DNA of 64,000 nucleotides from Amycolatopsis deserti (GTDB lineage: Bacteria; Actinomycetota; Actinomycetes; Mycobacteriales; Pseudonocardiaceae). Of the stretch, positions 32,582-42,307 are shown piece after piece; the first letter of the stretch is position 1; each line of letters opens with the position of its first letter. The notes under the pieces are model-generated. The model saw only the letters and a list, made by a program, of their open reading frames with translations, was not told the origin of the DNA and made no database searches. Both the position numbers and the translations under genes were made by a program. The stretch covers positions 186,001 through 250,000 of the forward strand of contig NZ_BNAU01000004.1 of the NCBI RefSeq assembly GCF_014653945.1. The letters run 5' to 3'.

Positions 32582-32742
32582 AAGGTGACCTTTCGGCGCC
32601 GTAAGGCGCTTTCGCCCGCAGGGCGACCCGCCCGCAGGGCGGACTCTTCGCCTGCCGAAGGCGGCGCGGCTTTAAAGATCAAAAGATGTCCTCGCCGGAC
32701 GGGCAGGCTCCGGGATGACGGGGAATGCAGGCACGTCACCTT
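32582..32742. repeat. Hairpin-rich element bounded by 8-bp inverted repeats
   Basis: AAGGTGAC (32582-32589) and GTCACCTT (32735-32742) bound a 161-bp segment. Within it are four short hairpins in series: GCGCC/GGCGC with a GTAA loop (32596-32609), CGCCC/GGGCG with a GCA loop twice as an exact 16-bp direct repeat (32613-32625 and 32629-32641), and CGCCT/AGGCG (32649-32663). No protein-coding gene is supported in it. The remaining part of the gap (32345-32482) is G+C-rich without clear features. Confidence 0.6.
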
Positions 32743-32783
32743 GGCGAGGTGGGAGCTGGGTGGTCAGCCCCGGCTGCGCGAAA

Positions 32784-32812
32784 ACGGCGCGCCCCGTGCC
32801 GGGACGCGCCGT
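32784..32812 (-). terminator. Intrinsic terminator of gltA
   Basis: ACGGCGCG (32784-32791) pairs with CGCGCCGT (32805-32812). On the minus strand the stem is followed by TTTTC. It lies 22 bp after the citrate synthase stop. Confidence 0.85.
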
Positions 32813-32833
32813 CGGAAAACGCCGAAAATTGAC

Positions 32834-34144
<1,311 letters not shown>

Positions 34145-34337
34145 GCAGGTCGTCCCTCTCACGGTCACACGGGCCGGCAGCTCCTGCAGGTCACACAGGC
34201 AGCTTTGTGATCGCGCGTGACCGGAAATCGTCCGCGCACACCGCCCCGCTGGGGTATTAATTCTCCCATTACGCTAGTCGAACAACGGGCCTTCGCGCAG
34301 CCGTTGTGTTACCTAGAGCAAACCGTTGGGATCAGGT

Positions 34338-35258
34338 TCACACCATCTCAGCCGCGGTGGGCGGTTCCGCGCCACTCCGGGACACGGTGATGGACGCGGC
34401 CTTGGCGGCGAAAGTCAAGGCCTCGCGCCAGCCGGACTCGCCCAGGTCGGTGAGCGTCCCCACATTCCGGTCGTGCAGCCACGACAGCAGGGCGCCCTGC
34501 ACGGTGTCGCCGGCACCGATCGTGTCCACCAGCTCGGCGGGTGCGGACGGTACCGAAACGGTCACGGATCCGGTGTGGACGGCCAGACCGTCGCCGCCGC
34601 GGGTCAGCACCACGGCGTCCACCCCGGCGTCGAGCCACGACTTGATCGCCGCGTCCAGCCCGGCCGGGCCGGCGAGCCACTCCCCGTCGTCGTCGGACAG
34701 CTTCAGCAGCCGCACGTCCGGCAGCCACGAGGCGAACCGGCGGCGGTAGGCGTCGGCGTCGGCGATCAGGTCGGCCCGGATGTTCGGGTCGAGCGCGGTC
34801 AGCACGCCCCGGGCGGCCTCGCGGCGCAGCACGGTCTCGTAGCTGGTGGCGCCGGGCTCCAGGACCATCCCGAGGGTGCCCAGGCACAGCACGGTGACGT
34901 CCTCGGGCAGCGGTCCCGGGTCGGCGACGAGCCGGTCGGCGGTGCCTTCGGTGTAGAAGGTGTAGCTCGCCGATCCGTTCGGCGCGAGGGCCACGACGGC
35001 GAGGGTCGTGTTCTCCGGACCCTCCTGGACCATCGATATGTCGACATTCGAGGCCGTCAGCCGGTCGCGCAGGGCCTGACCGAACCGGTCGGTCGAGATC
35101 CGGGACAGGAACGCCGTCGGCGTGCCGAGCCGCCCGGCCGCGAGGGCCACGTTGTACGGGCCGCCGCCGAGGCGCGGCACCAAGGACGTCAGGCCGTCGT
35201 TCGTCTTCTCGGCACCCGGCACCAGGTCGACCAGCGCCTCGCCACCCACCACGATCAC
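34338..35258 (-). CDS. PfkB-family carbohydrate kinase (fructokinase-like)
   Basis: A 306-residue ribokinase-fold kinase. It has the N-terminal glycine motif (LGGGPYNVALAAGRLG) and the C-terminal PfkB signature with catalytic Asp (DTIGAGDTVQGALLSWL). The form ALVDLVPG with GGGPYN is close to bacterial fructokinases. It phosphorylates a sugar with ATP. The GTG start overlaps the TGA of the TetR gene (GTGA), so the kinase is translated together with that regulator. A weak CAACGG/CCGTTG hairpin lies downstream near 34295-34310. Confidence 0.9.
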   Translation of the reverse strand: MIVVGGEALVDLVPGAEKTNDGLTSLVPRLGGGPYNVALAAGRLGTPTAFLSRISTDRFGQALRDRLTASNVDISMVQEGPENTTLAVVALAPNGSASYTFYTEGTADRLVADPGPLPEDVTVLCLGTLGMVLEPGATSYETVLRREAARGVLTALDPNIRADLIADADAYRRRFASWLPDVRLLKLSDDDGEWLAGPAGLDAAIKSWLDAGVDAVVLTRGGDGLAVHTGSVTVSVPSAPAELVDTIGAGDTVQGALLSWLHDRNVGTLTDLGESGWREALTFAAKAASITVSRSGAEPPTAAEMV

Positions 35259-35860
35259 GGGCGTGATGCTAAGCCACCGAGCAACAACTCAGACAGCGCC
35301 GTGAAGGCCTCCGCGTCCGACACCCCGGTCCGGGAGCCGATGACGCCGGTCTGGATGGCCTCCACGAGCACCGTGGCCATCTCCGCGATGAGCGTCGCGT
35401 GCACCTCGCGGAACACCCCGTCCGCGACGCCCTTGGCGATGAACGACCGGATCTTCGCCGCCGCAGCCCGGCTGTTCAGCTCGTAGGCCGCGCGGGCCGG
35501 GGCGAAGTCGCCGATGTCCCGCATGAACGCGACGGACGCCCGGTTCAGGCACTCGGCAATCCCGGTCAGGTAGACGCCGATGATCTCGCGCGCGTCGTCG
35601 ATGCCGGCGATCCGCTCGTCGAGCATGTCGGCGGAGCTCTTGAAGTAGTGCACCACCACGCGGACGGCGAGCTGCTCCTTGCTCGGCGCCAGCGCGTACA
35701 GCGTCGACTTCGAGCAGTGCGTCTTCGCGGCCAGGTCGTCGAGCGTGAAGTGGACGAAGCCCTCGACCAGGAACAGCTCCTCCAGCTCGTCGAGCAGCGC
35801 CCGCTGCCGGGCGGTCAGCGTCTTGCCGCCCGGGGGCCGTAGCGCCTCGCGACTGGTCAT
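35255..35860 (-). CDS. TetR family regulator coupled to a sugar kinase
   Basis: A 201-residue regulator with the HTH at about residues 14-60 (ARQRALLDELEELFLVEGFV, LDDLAAKTHCSKSTLYAL) and a TetR C-terminal domain with conserved LNSRAAAAKIRSFIAKGV. The start is at 35860 (MTSREALRPPGG); upstream open frame runs into the neighbour's promoter. It is divergent from an acyl-CoA dehydrogenase gene 68 bp away and overlaps the kinase gene by 4 bp. Its natural target by position is the dehydrogenase promoter. Confidence 0.9.
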   Translation of the reverse strand: MTSREALRPPGGKTLTARQRALLDELEELFLVEGFVHFTLDDLAAKTHCSKSTLYALAPSKEQLAVRVVVHYFKSSADMLDERIAGIDDAREIIGVYLTGIAECLNRASVAFMRDIGDFAPARAAYELNSRAAAAKIRSFIAKGVADGVFREVHATLIAEMATVLVEAIQTGVIGSRTGVSDAEAFTALSELLLGGLASRP

Positions 35861-35878
35861 CGGTCCACCGTATGTGCT

Positions 35879-35914
35879 GTACTGGAGACCGTTACAGAGT
35901 ACTGCTTTGAGTAC
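35879..35914. promoter_or_regulatory. Three GTACT/AGTAC half-sites between divergent genes
   Basis: GTACT at 35879-35883, AGTAC at 35898-35902 and AGTAC at 35910-35914 lie in the 68-bp gap between the TetR gene and the acyl-CoA dehydrogenase gene. The first two form an inverted repeat with a 14-bp spacer and the last two a direct repeat 12 bp apart. Candidate TetR sites; the arms are short. Confidence 0.35.
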
Positions 35915-35928
35915 ACACGGAGGCAACA

Positions 35929-37065
35929 ATGCCGGTCGACCGCCTGCTCCCGGACCGCGAGTACGCGGATCTGCTCGCGCTGGCGACGGAATTGGCCCGC
36001 GACGAGCTGAAGCCGCTCGCCGCGGAGTACGAGGAGGCCGAGCGCTTCCCGCGGGAGCAGTTCCGGCTGCTCGGCAAGTCGGGCCTGCTCGGGTTGCCGT
36101 ACTCCGAGCGCTGGGGCGGCGGCGACGTGCCGTACGAGGTGTACCTGCAGGTCCTGGAGGAGATCGCGGCCGCGTGGATGTCGGTCGGCGTCGGGCTGTC
36201 GGTGCAGACCATGTCCTGCTTCGCGCTGGCCCACTACGGCACGGACGAGCAGCGCGACCGCTGGCTGCCGGGCATGCTCGAGGGGCAGCTGCTGGGCGCG
36301 TACGCGCTGTCGGAGTCGCACGCCGGCTCGGACGCGGCGGCGCTGTCGACGCGGGCGCGGCTGAACGGTGACCACTACGTCGTCAACGGCACGAAGGCGT
36401 GGATCACGCACGGCGGCCAGGCGGACTTCTACACGACGATGGTCCGCACGGGCGAGGACGAGATCTCCTGCCTGCTGATCGACGGGAACACGCCGGGGCT
36501 GTCGGCGGCGCCGCCGGAGCGGAAGATGGGGCTCACCGGGTCGACCACGGCGCAGATCATCTTCTCCGACGCCCGGGTGGACGCCGACCGGCTGATCGGC
36601 CCGGCCGGCGCCGGGATGCGGATCGCGCTGTCCTCATTGGACTCCGGACGGCTCGGGATCGCCGCCTGCGCGGTGGGTCTGGCACAGGCGGCGCTGGACG
36701 AGGCCGTCGCGTACGCGAAGGGGCGCACGCAGTTCGGCAAGCCGATCATCGACTTCCAGGGGCTGGAGTTCCTGCTCGCCGACATGGCCGCCGCGGTCGA
36801 CTCGGCCCGCGCGACCTACCTCGACGCGGCGCGGCGCCGGGACCGCGGGATGCCGTTCGGCCGCCAGGCGTCGGTCGCGAAGCTGATCGCGACCGACGCG
36901 GCGATGAAGGTGACCACCGACGCCGTCCAGGTCCTCGGCGGCGCCGGCTACACGCGGGACTTCCCGGTGGAGCGCTACATGCGGGAGGCGAAGGTGCCGC
37001 AGATCTTCGAGGGCACCAACCAGATCCAGCGCATGATCATCGCGCGGCACCTGAAGCGGGCGTGA
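35929..37065 (+). CDS. Acyl-CoA dehydrogenase
   Basis: A 378-residue acyl-CoA dehydrogenase, with [20 protein letters not shown] and [15 protein letters not shown], a [21 protein letters not shown] segment, [23 protein letters not shown] and the catalytic-base motif [12 protein letters not shown] (Glu361). This form matches short-chain/branched-chain acyl-CoA dehydrogenases. The SESHAGSD replaces the usual TEPGAGSD, a minor variation. It is divergent from a TetR gene that may repress it, and ends before a strong 11-bp hairpin. Confidence 0.93.
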   Translation: MPVDRLLPDREYADLLALATELARDELKPLAAEYEEAERFPREQFRLLGKSGLLGLPYSERWGGGDVPYEVYLQVLEEIAAAWMSVGVGLSVQTMSCFALAHYGTDEQRDRWLPGMLEGQLLGAYALSESHAGSDAAALSTRARLNGDHYVVNGTKAWITHGGQADFYTTMVRTGEDEISCLLIDGNTPGLSAAPPERKMGLTGSTTAQIIFSDARVDADRLIGPAGAGMRIALSSLDSGRLGIAACAVGLAQAALDEAVAYAKGRTQFGKPIIDFQGLEFLLADMAAAVDSARATYLDAARRRDRGMPFGRQASVAKLIATDAAMKVTTDAVQVLGGAGYTRDFPVERYMREAKVPQIFEGTNQIQRMIIARHLKRA

Positions 37066-37073
37066 GCCACCGC

Positions 37074-37100
37074 GGCGCCGCCCCCGGGCGGGGCGGCGCC
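37074..37100. terminator. Perfect G+C hairpin between convergent genes
   Basis: GGCGCCGCCCC (37074-37084) pairs with GGGGCGGCGCC (37090-37100) around a 5-base loop. It lies between the stop of the acyl-CoA dehydrogenase and the stop of the leftward amidohydrolase. There is no T-run, as is common in actinobacteria. Confidence 0.7.
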
Positions 37101-37108
37101 GGCGGGGT

Positions 37109-38320
37109 CTACTCCGCGTAGCGGCGCGGGGCGACCACGCCCTCGCCGCTGGCGTCGTCGAAGCGGTAGACCTCCCGGCCGCGCACGAAGACGCGCATGG
37201 CGCGGTTCATCACGTCCAGCGGGTCGCCGGACCACAGCACGATGTCGGCGTCCAGGCCGGGCTTCAGCGAGCCGATCCGGTCGTCCAGCGACAGCATCGC
37301 CGCCGGGTTGACCGTCAGCGCCCGCAGCGCGGTCTCCGGGTCCAGCCCGTCCTTCACCGCGAGCGCGGCCTGGTAGACGAGGAAGTTGATCGGCACCACC
37401 GGGTGGTCCGTGGTGATCGCGATCCGCACCCCGGCCCGGGCCAGGATCCCGGCCGAGCGCAGCGTCCGGTTCCGCAGCTCGACCTTCGACCGCGTGGTGA
37501 ACAGCGGCCCGAGGATCACCGGGACGCCCTTCTCCGCCAGCACGTCGGCGATCAGGTGCCCCTCGGTGCCGTGGTTGACCACCAGCTTGTAGCCGAACTC
37601 CTCGGCCAGCCGGATGGCGGTCACGATGTCGTCGGCGCGGTGGGTGTGCTGGTCCCAGTACAGCTCGCCGTCGAGGACCTTCGCCAGGGTCTCCAGCGTC
37701 AGGTCGACGTCGAACGGCTTGCCCTCGGCGCGCGCGTGGTCGCGCTGGGCGGCGTAGTTGCGGGCCTTGGTGAACGCCTCGCGGATGATCGCCGCGACAC
37801 CGAGCCGCGTCGACGGCGTCTGGTTCTTGTCGCCGTACACGCGCTTCGGGTTCTCGCCCAGCGCGCTCTTCACGCTGACCGCCTCGTCGAAGACCATGTC
37901 GAGCGCGGTGCGGCCCCACGTCTTCACCGCGACCGTCTGCCCGCCGATCGGGTTGCCGGAACCGGGCTTGATCACCACACTCGTGACCCCGCCGGACAGG
38001 GCGTCGTCGAAGCCGATTTCGAACGGGTCGATGCCGTCGAGGGCGCGGAAGCGGGCGCCGTTGGGGTCGGTCATCTCGTTGGTGTCGTTGCCGGCCCACC
38101 CCTCGCCCTCCTCGTGCACGCCGAGGTGGGTGTGGGCGTCGACGAACCCGGGCAGCACCCAGGTGCCGGAGGCGTCGACCAGCTCCGCGTCCTCCGGGAC
38201 GTCGACCTCCGCGGCCGTGCCGACCGCGGTGATCCTGCCGTTCTCGATCAGGACCGTGCCGCCGTCGATCGGGTCACCCTCGACCGGCACCACGTATCCG
38301 CCAACAATCGCCTTCACCAT
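37109..38320 (-). CDS. Amidohydrolase-superfamily metal-dependent hydrolase
   Basis: A 403-residue TIM-barrel hydrolase. The metal site H-x-H is in GFVDAHTHLGV (around residue 62), more His ligands are in YWDQHTHRADD and VVNHGTEGHLIA, and the late Asp is in ITTDHPVVP. The N- and C-terminal strands form the usual composite sandwich (DPIDGGTVLIENGRITAVG, GLDADIVLWSGDPLDV). It looks like the imidazolonepropionase/prolidase-like group of amidohydrolases; the substrate is unclear. ATG start. No close partner gene. Confidence 0.9.
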   Translation of the reverse strand: MVKAIVGGYVVPVEGDPIDGGTVLIENGRITAVGTAAEVDVPEDAELVDASGTWVLPGFVDAHTHLGVHEEGEGWAGNDTNEMTDPNGARFRALDGIDPFEIGFDDALSGGVTSVVIKPGSGNPIGGQTVAVKTWGRTALDMVFDEAVSVKSALGENPKRVYGDKNQTPSTRLGVAAIIREAFTKARNYAAQRDHARAEGKPFDVDLTLETLAKVLDGELYWDQHTHRADDIVTAIRLAEEFGYKLVVNHGTEGHLIADVLAEKGVPVILGPLFTTRSKVELRNRTLRSAGILARAGVRIAITTDHPVVPINFLVYQAALAVKDGLDPETALRALTVNPAAMLSLDDRIGSLKPGLDADIVLWSGDPLDVMNRAMRVFVRGREVYRFDDASGEGVVAPRRYAE

Positions 38321-38345
38321 GGTTAGACACGCTAACGGAACCGCA

Positions 38346-38386
38346 CCCGGGGTACCCCTCCGGCTCGGCCGCGGGGGTACCCCGGG
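38346..38386. terminator. Self-complementary hairpin downstream of the BNR-repeat gene
   Basis: CCCGGGGTACCCC (38346-38358) pairs perfectly with GGGGTACCCCGGG (38374-38386). It sits between the stop of the BNR protein gene at 38393 and the start of the amidohydrolase at 38320, both leftward. It probably ends the BNR transcript. No T-run is present. Confidence 0.7.
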
Positions 38387-38392
38387 CCGGGG

Positions 38393-40204
38393 TCATCCGG
38401 TGGCGACGCCGAAGATGTCCTGATCCAGTCCGCCGGCGTTCGGGCAGGTGTCCGGACCGCCGTTCACGCGGCACTGGAGCACGTCGAAGCCCTCGCCGCC
38501 GTCGTAACGCGGGTCGTCACCAGGCACGACCTGCCGGTTGTCCGTCCACACGCGGTAAGCGGACGCGCCGACGTTGGACACGTAGTTGTAGTCACCCTGG
38601 AACGGCACCCGCCGGTCGCCGAACATCTCGAAGTTCGGCTGGTGCGAGGCCGTGCTCAGCCTGGTGACGGTCCACGTGGCGCCGCCGTCGGTGGACACCG
38701 CGCCGTAGGCGTCCAGACCACCGCCCGGGCTCGCGGTGTGGAACCCGAACGCGTCCTTCGCCGCGCAGTTGCCCGGCGGGTTCTGCACGCTGTAGCACGG
38801 GTCGTTGCGCGAATCCGACCAGACCGCGTACAGGTAACCGCCGTCGGCGTTGATGTCCGGGAAGAACTGGTGCCCGGACGGCACGTCGCTGAGCAGCCGC
38901 GGCGCACTCCAGGTCGCACCGCCGTCGGTGCTCTTGCTCAGGTAGATCGCACCCTGCCCGACCATGAGCGTGCCGTCGGGCGCGACCGGCGCCGTGTTGT
39001 ACGTCGACGTCGACGGCTGCGCGGTGCCCGCCTTGGTGCCGTCGTAGACGAGGTACAGGGTGTTCGGGTCGCCCTTCGGGTCAGCGGTGACGTGCGGCTG
39101 CGAGTCGTGGCGGAAGAAGGTGAACCCGCTGACGCAGGCGAACGGACCGGATCCGCAGTCGCGCGCGTCGCCGGCGGACTCTTCGGACTCCGGTCCGTCG
39201 GCGGCCTCGAACGCCTCCTCGTGAGCTTCCGCGGCGGCGGCCGGGTTGCTGGCCGAGTCGGCGGCGTCGAACGAGGTGAACGGAACCGCCTCGACCGGTT
39301 TGGTGAAGGTGGCGCCGCCGTTGGTCGACTTCACGTACATGACGGCGTCCCGCTGCTGCCCGCGGAAGGTGGCGAACTGCCGCCACACCACCGACACGGT
39401 CCCGGTCCGCGACACGGTGATGTCGGCGAACTGGTTGTCCTTGCTGCCTTCCGAGATCTTCACCGGGTGGGAGAAGGTCGCGCCGTGGTCGGTCGAGCGG
39501 GCGAAGTAGATCGCGTTGTTCCCGGCGCCCTGGAACAGGCTCCAGGCGACGTAGACGTTGCCGGCGTACGGGCTGTCCACGCCCCGGTCCACCTCGATCG
39601 CGGTCTTGTCGTTGAACCGCCCCGTCAGTGCCGGGGTGCCGGTGCCGACCAGAACGGTGCGCACGTAGCGGCTCGCGTCGGCGTCGTAGGTCGCCACCCA
39701 GACGGACGCGTTCTGCGGCGCCTCGCGGTTGAACGCGTTGCCCATGTAGAACAGCCGGCCCTGGTTGTCCCACGCCTGCACGGGATCACCGGCGTTCGTG
39801 ATGCCCTTCTGGTGCAGGGGACTCGCCAGCCCTTCCGGCGAGGTGTCGGTCGGATATCCGGGTAACAGTGAATTCACCCAGCTGCCGCCCCCGTCGGTCG
39901 ACCGGTAGAAACCGGCCCACGTCCCACCGGCCAGTTCCACCGTGCAGTAGTCGTTGGATCCGGCGACCAGAATGTTGGGTTTGACCGGATTCATCGCGAC
40001 CGACGGTTCGTTTTGCTGCCTCCGGTTGTTCCCACAGCGGGAAATCGCGTCCGTACCGGTGATCGGACGGCCATTCGCTTTCACGTAAGGAGAATCGACC
40101 GTCACGGCGACGTCCCCGGGTGCCGCGCCGGCGATGCCGGGCGTGGCGATCAGGGCGAATCCGGCGAAACCGGCGACCATTCTTCGAAGAACATTTCGGC
40201 GCAT
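38393..40204 (-). CDS. Secreted sialidase-like (BNR/Asp-box) beta-propeller protein
   Basis: A 603-residue exported protein. The signal peptide is MRRNVLRRMVAGFAGFALIA with cleavage after GIAGA. Several Asp-box repeats of the S-x-D-x-G-x-T-W type are visible (STDGGGSWVNS, STDHGATFSHP, STNGGATFTKP, STDGGATWSAP, STDGGATWTVT), as in six-bladed sialidase-fold propellers. An acidic insert with DARDCGSGPFAC lies mid-protein. The sialidase catalytic Arg/Tyr set was not recognised, so enzymatic activity is not assured; it may be a binding or wall protein. The ATG at 40204 is chosen for the signal peptide and RBS GGAAGGGAA. A CGGCACGG/CCGTGCCG hairpin precedes it (40218-40238). Confidence 0.88.
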   Translation of the reverse strand: MRRNVLRRMVAGFAGFALIATPGIAGAAPGDVAVTVDSPYVKANGRPITGTDAISRCGNNRRQQNEPSVAMNPVKPNILVAGSNDYCTVELAGGTWAGFYRSTDGGGSWVNSLLPGYPTDTSPEGLASPLHQKGITNAGDPVQAWDNQGRLFYMGNAFNREAPQNASVWVATYDADASRYVRTVLVGTGTPALTGRFNDKTAIEVDRGVDSPYAGNVYVAWSLFQGAGNNAIYFARSTDHGATFSHPVKISEGSKDNQFADITVSRTGTVSVVWRQFATFRGQQRDAVMYVKSTNGGATFTKPVEAVPFTSFDAADSASNPAAAAEAHEEAFEAADGPESEESAGDARDCGSGPFACVSGFTFFRHDSQPHVTADPKGDPNTLYLVYDGTKAGTAQPSTSTYNTAPVAPDGTLMVGQGAIYLSKSTDGGATWSAPRLLSDVPSGHQFFPDINADGGYLYAVWSDSRNDPCYSVQNPPGNCAAKDAFGFHTASPGGGLDAYGAVSTDGGATWTVTRLSTASHQPNFEMFGDRRVPFQGDYNYVSNVGASAYRVWTDNRQVVPGDDPRYDGGEGFDVLQCRVNGGPDTCPNAGGLDQDIFGVATG

Positions 40205-40298
40205 GGAAGTTCCCTTCCGGCACGGGATCACCGTGCCGCCCGCCGCTCTCCCCGACCGCCGCGCCCCGTTGCGCGGCGAAGAGCAGAGGAACTTTACG

Positions 40299-40763
40299 TC
40301 AGGAAATGCGCTTCTCAAAGTGCACGAGCTGATAATCCCCCTCGGGGGTTCGTCCGGTTTCGACGTATCCCAGCCGGGCGTACAGGCGCAGCGGGCCTTC
40401 GCTGAGCTCACCGGTGAACAGCCGCAGCACCCGCACCTCCGGTGGCAGCCGGTCCTCGGCGGCCTTCATCAGCGCCGAGCCGAGTCCCGCGCCTTGGCGG
40501 TCGGGCGCGACCACCAACCGGCCGACCTCGCCCACCTCACCCCGCAGACGGATCCGGACACTCGCAACCAACCGCCCCGACTCCCGGATGCCCCACGTCA
40601 CCACTTCGGGATCCGAGAGCACCGCGGTCAGCTCGCCGAGCGTCTCGACCAGCGGCGGCAGGTCGAAGCTCCGGTGCGCCCGCGCCTCGGTGACGAACGC
40701 GGCGCGCTGCAGGGTGAGCAGCTCGCCCGCGTCCGCCGCGCCGAGTCTGACCGGGTCAGCCAT
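40299..40763 (-). CDS. GNAT-family N-acetyltransferase
   Basis: A 154-residue acetyltransferase, with MADPVRLGAADAGELLTLQR at the start, WGIRESGRLVASVRIRLRG in the middle, the acetyl-CoA pyrophosphate loop VVAPDRQGAGLGSALMKAAE (Q-x-x-G-x-G/A) and LYARLGYVETGRTPEGDYQ at the end. The acceptor substrate is unknown. Its start overlaps the 3' end of the aldose-epimerase gene by 8 bp, so the two leftward genes are co-translated. Confidence 0.9.
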   Translation of the reverse strand: MADPVRLGAADAGELLTLQRAAFVTEARAHRSFDLPPLVETLGELTAVLSDPEVVTWGIRESGRLVASVRIRLRGEVGEVGRLVVAPDRQGAGLGSALMKAAEDRLPPEVRVLRLFTGELSEGPLRLYARLGYVETGRTPEGDYQLVHFEKRIS

Positions 40764-41664
40764 GGACCCGGATGCCCCAGCCGCCGGTCCACGACGTGCC
40801 CGGCTCCAGTTCGATCAGGTCGGTGCCCGAGTTGAGCGCGTCGGCCGGGCAGGTCATCGGCTCGATGGCGACCGCACGGCCGCGGCCGACCAGGTCCGCC
40901 GGCGTGAACACCTGCACCCACTTGAAGTCCGGCCCGGCCCAGACGTCGACGCTGCGCTCGCCGTGGGACAGGACGTGGTGGAACCGGCCGTCGTCGCCGG
41001 CGACGAGACCGCCGAACGCGGTGTCCAGGTCGACCTCGGCCAGGACGCGGCCGTCGCGGAAGTCGTACTCGGTGCCCGCGGTGTCCTGCTCGTCGCCGTA
41101 GGGCAGCTGCTGGTCGCCGAGGTACGGCCGCACGCGGGTGGCGGGCAGGGTCAGGGTCAGCTCGTCGGTCGGGACGTCACCGATGCGGAAGTACGGGTGC
41201 GCGCCCACCCCGACGCCGATGGCCGACTCGCCCTCGTTGCGGATCTCGTGGGTGACGGTCAGCTCGCGCGGCGCCAGGTCGTAGGTGATCCGCGCCTGCA
41301 GCGGCACCGGCCAGCCGGGCTGCTTCTCGACCTCGATCTCGAAGGTGATCGACGATTCGGCGTGCTCCACGAGCGTCCACTCGCGGTGCCGGGTCAGGCC
41401 GTGGATGGCGTTGCCGCGCGCCTCCTCGGTGACCTCCAGCCGCTGCTCCTCGCCCCGGTAGGTCCACCGGGCGGCCTTGGTGCGGTTGGGCCACGGCAGC
41501 AGGATCTGCCCGGCGCCCTTCGGCGGGTGGGCGTCCTCGGCGAAGGTCTCCAGGTAGGGCACGCCGCTGATCTCGAACGCCCGCAGGCCCGCACCGATCT
41601 CGGTGACGACGGCGCGCGCGTTGCCGCGGGTGATCTCGAACTGCTGTCCGGTGGGGTTGGCCAT
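40756..41664 (-). CDS. Aldose 1-epimerase family protein (galactose-mutarotase fold)
   Basis: A 302-residue beta-sandwich protein, with GAGLRAFEISGVPYLETF, GAGQILLPWPNRTKAARWTY (substrate-binding Asn-Arg) and NAIHGLTRHREW (first catalytic-site His), then GVGVGAHPYFRIG (second His) and a late Glu in AVAIEPMTCPADALN. It interconverts the anomers of a hexose. The ATG at 41664 is chosen (MANPTGQQF). The gene is divergent from a TetR gene across a 28-bp dyad, suggesting shared control. Confidence 0.92.
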   Translation of the reverse strand: MANPTGQQFEITRGNARAVVTEIGAGLRAFEISGVPYLETFAEDAHPPKGAGQILLPWPNRTKAARWTYRGEEQRLEVTEEARGNAIHGLTRHREWTLVEHAESSITFEIEVEKQPGWPVPLQARITYDLAPRELTVTHEIRNEGESAIGVGVGAHPYFRIGDVPTDELTLTLPATRVRPYLGDQQLPYGDEQDTAGTEYDFRDGRVLAEVDLDTAFGGLVAGDDGRFHHVLSHGERSVDVWAGPDFKWVQVFTPADLVGRGRAVAIEPMTCPADALNSGTDLIELEPGTSWTGGWGIRVHG

Positions 41665-41686
41665 GCCGTCGAACTTAGCGCCTCCG

Positions 41687-41714
41687 AAACTAACTAGACC
41701 GGTCGTCATAGTTT
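41687..41714. promoter_or_regulatory. 28-bp dyad between divergent aldose-epimerase and TetR genes
   Basis: AAACTA (41687-41692) and TAGTTT (41709-41714) are symmetrical about the centre of GACCGGTC (41697-41704). It lies 17 bp before the TetR ATG and 22 bp before the epimerase ATG. This is the placement expected for a repressor site controlling both directions. Confidence 0.6.
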
Positions 41715-41731
41715 GCGTTACGGTGATCGTC

Positions 41732-42307
41732 ATGGTCCGGAGAACCGACACCCGCCGCCGCATGGTCAACTCGGCCGCGGAGCTGTTCCGCACGCAGGGC
41801 TACCACGCGACCGGCCTGAACCAGCTGGTCAGCGCCGGTGGCGCGCCGAAGGGCTCGCTGTACTTCCACTTCCCGGGCGGCAAGGAGCAGCTCGCCGCCG
41901 AGGCGATCGCGTTCTCCAGCGAGAACATGGCGGCGCTGCTGCGCTCGACGCTCGACGCCGCACCGGACGCCGGGACAGCCGTCACCCGCGTGATCGACGC
42001 GCTCGGCCGCAACCTCGCCGACTCGGGTTACCGGTCCGGCTGCCCGATTTCGACGGTCGCGCTCGACGCCGCGGACAGCGAACCGATTCGCCAAGCCTGC
42101 ACCGACGGGTACGCGTCCTGGCACGCCGTCCTCACCGAGTACCTCAGCGGGCAGGGCGCCGATCCCGCGACGGCGGCGACGCTGGGCACCATCGCGCTCA
42201 GCGCCATCGAGGGCGCCCTGCTCCTGGCCAGAACCCAGCACGACCTCGCGCCGCTGCACGCGGTCGGCGAGCACCTGCGCGCCAGCTTCGAACGGGAGCT
42301 GACATGA
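41732..42307 (+). CDS. TetR/AcrR family transcriptional regulator
   Basis: A 191-residue regulator of the YxaF/LmrA-like group, with HTH TRRRMVNSAAELFRTQGYHA and NQLVSAGGAPKGSLYFHFPG in residues 1-50, then GCPISTVALDAADSEPIRQ, a Cys-containing conserved segment of this group. ATG start 18 bp after the 28-bp dyad, which is its likely operator. The 3' end overlaps the metallo-hydrolase gene by 4 bp (ATGA). Members of this group often control detoxification genes. Confidence 0.92.
   Translation: MVRRTDTRRRMVNSAAELFRTQGYHATGLNQLVSAGGAPKGSLYFHFPGGKEQLAAEAIAFSSENMAALLRSTLDAAPDAGTAVTRVIDALGRNLADSGYRSGCPISTVALDAADSEPIRQACTDGYASWHAVLTEYLSGQGADPATAATLGTIALSAIEGALLLARTQHDLAPLHAVGEHLRASFERELT

Noticed and set aside
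40207..40220. Small GGAAG/CTTCC hairpin at the ribosome site of the BNR-repeat gene as a second translation switch
   Set aside because: The stem is only 5 bp with a 4-base loop and would open easily. Not comparable to the hairpin at 7182-7226.
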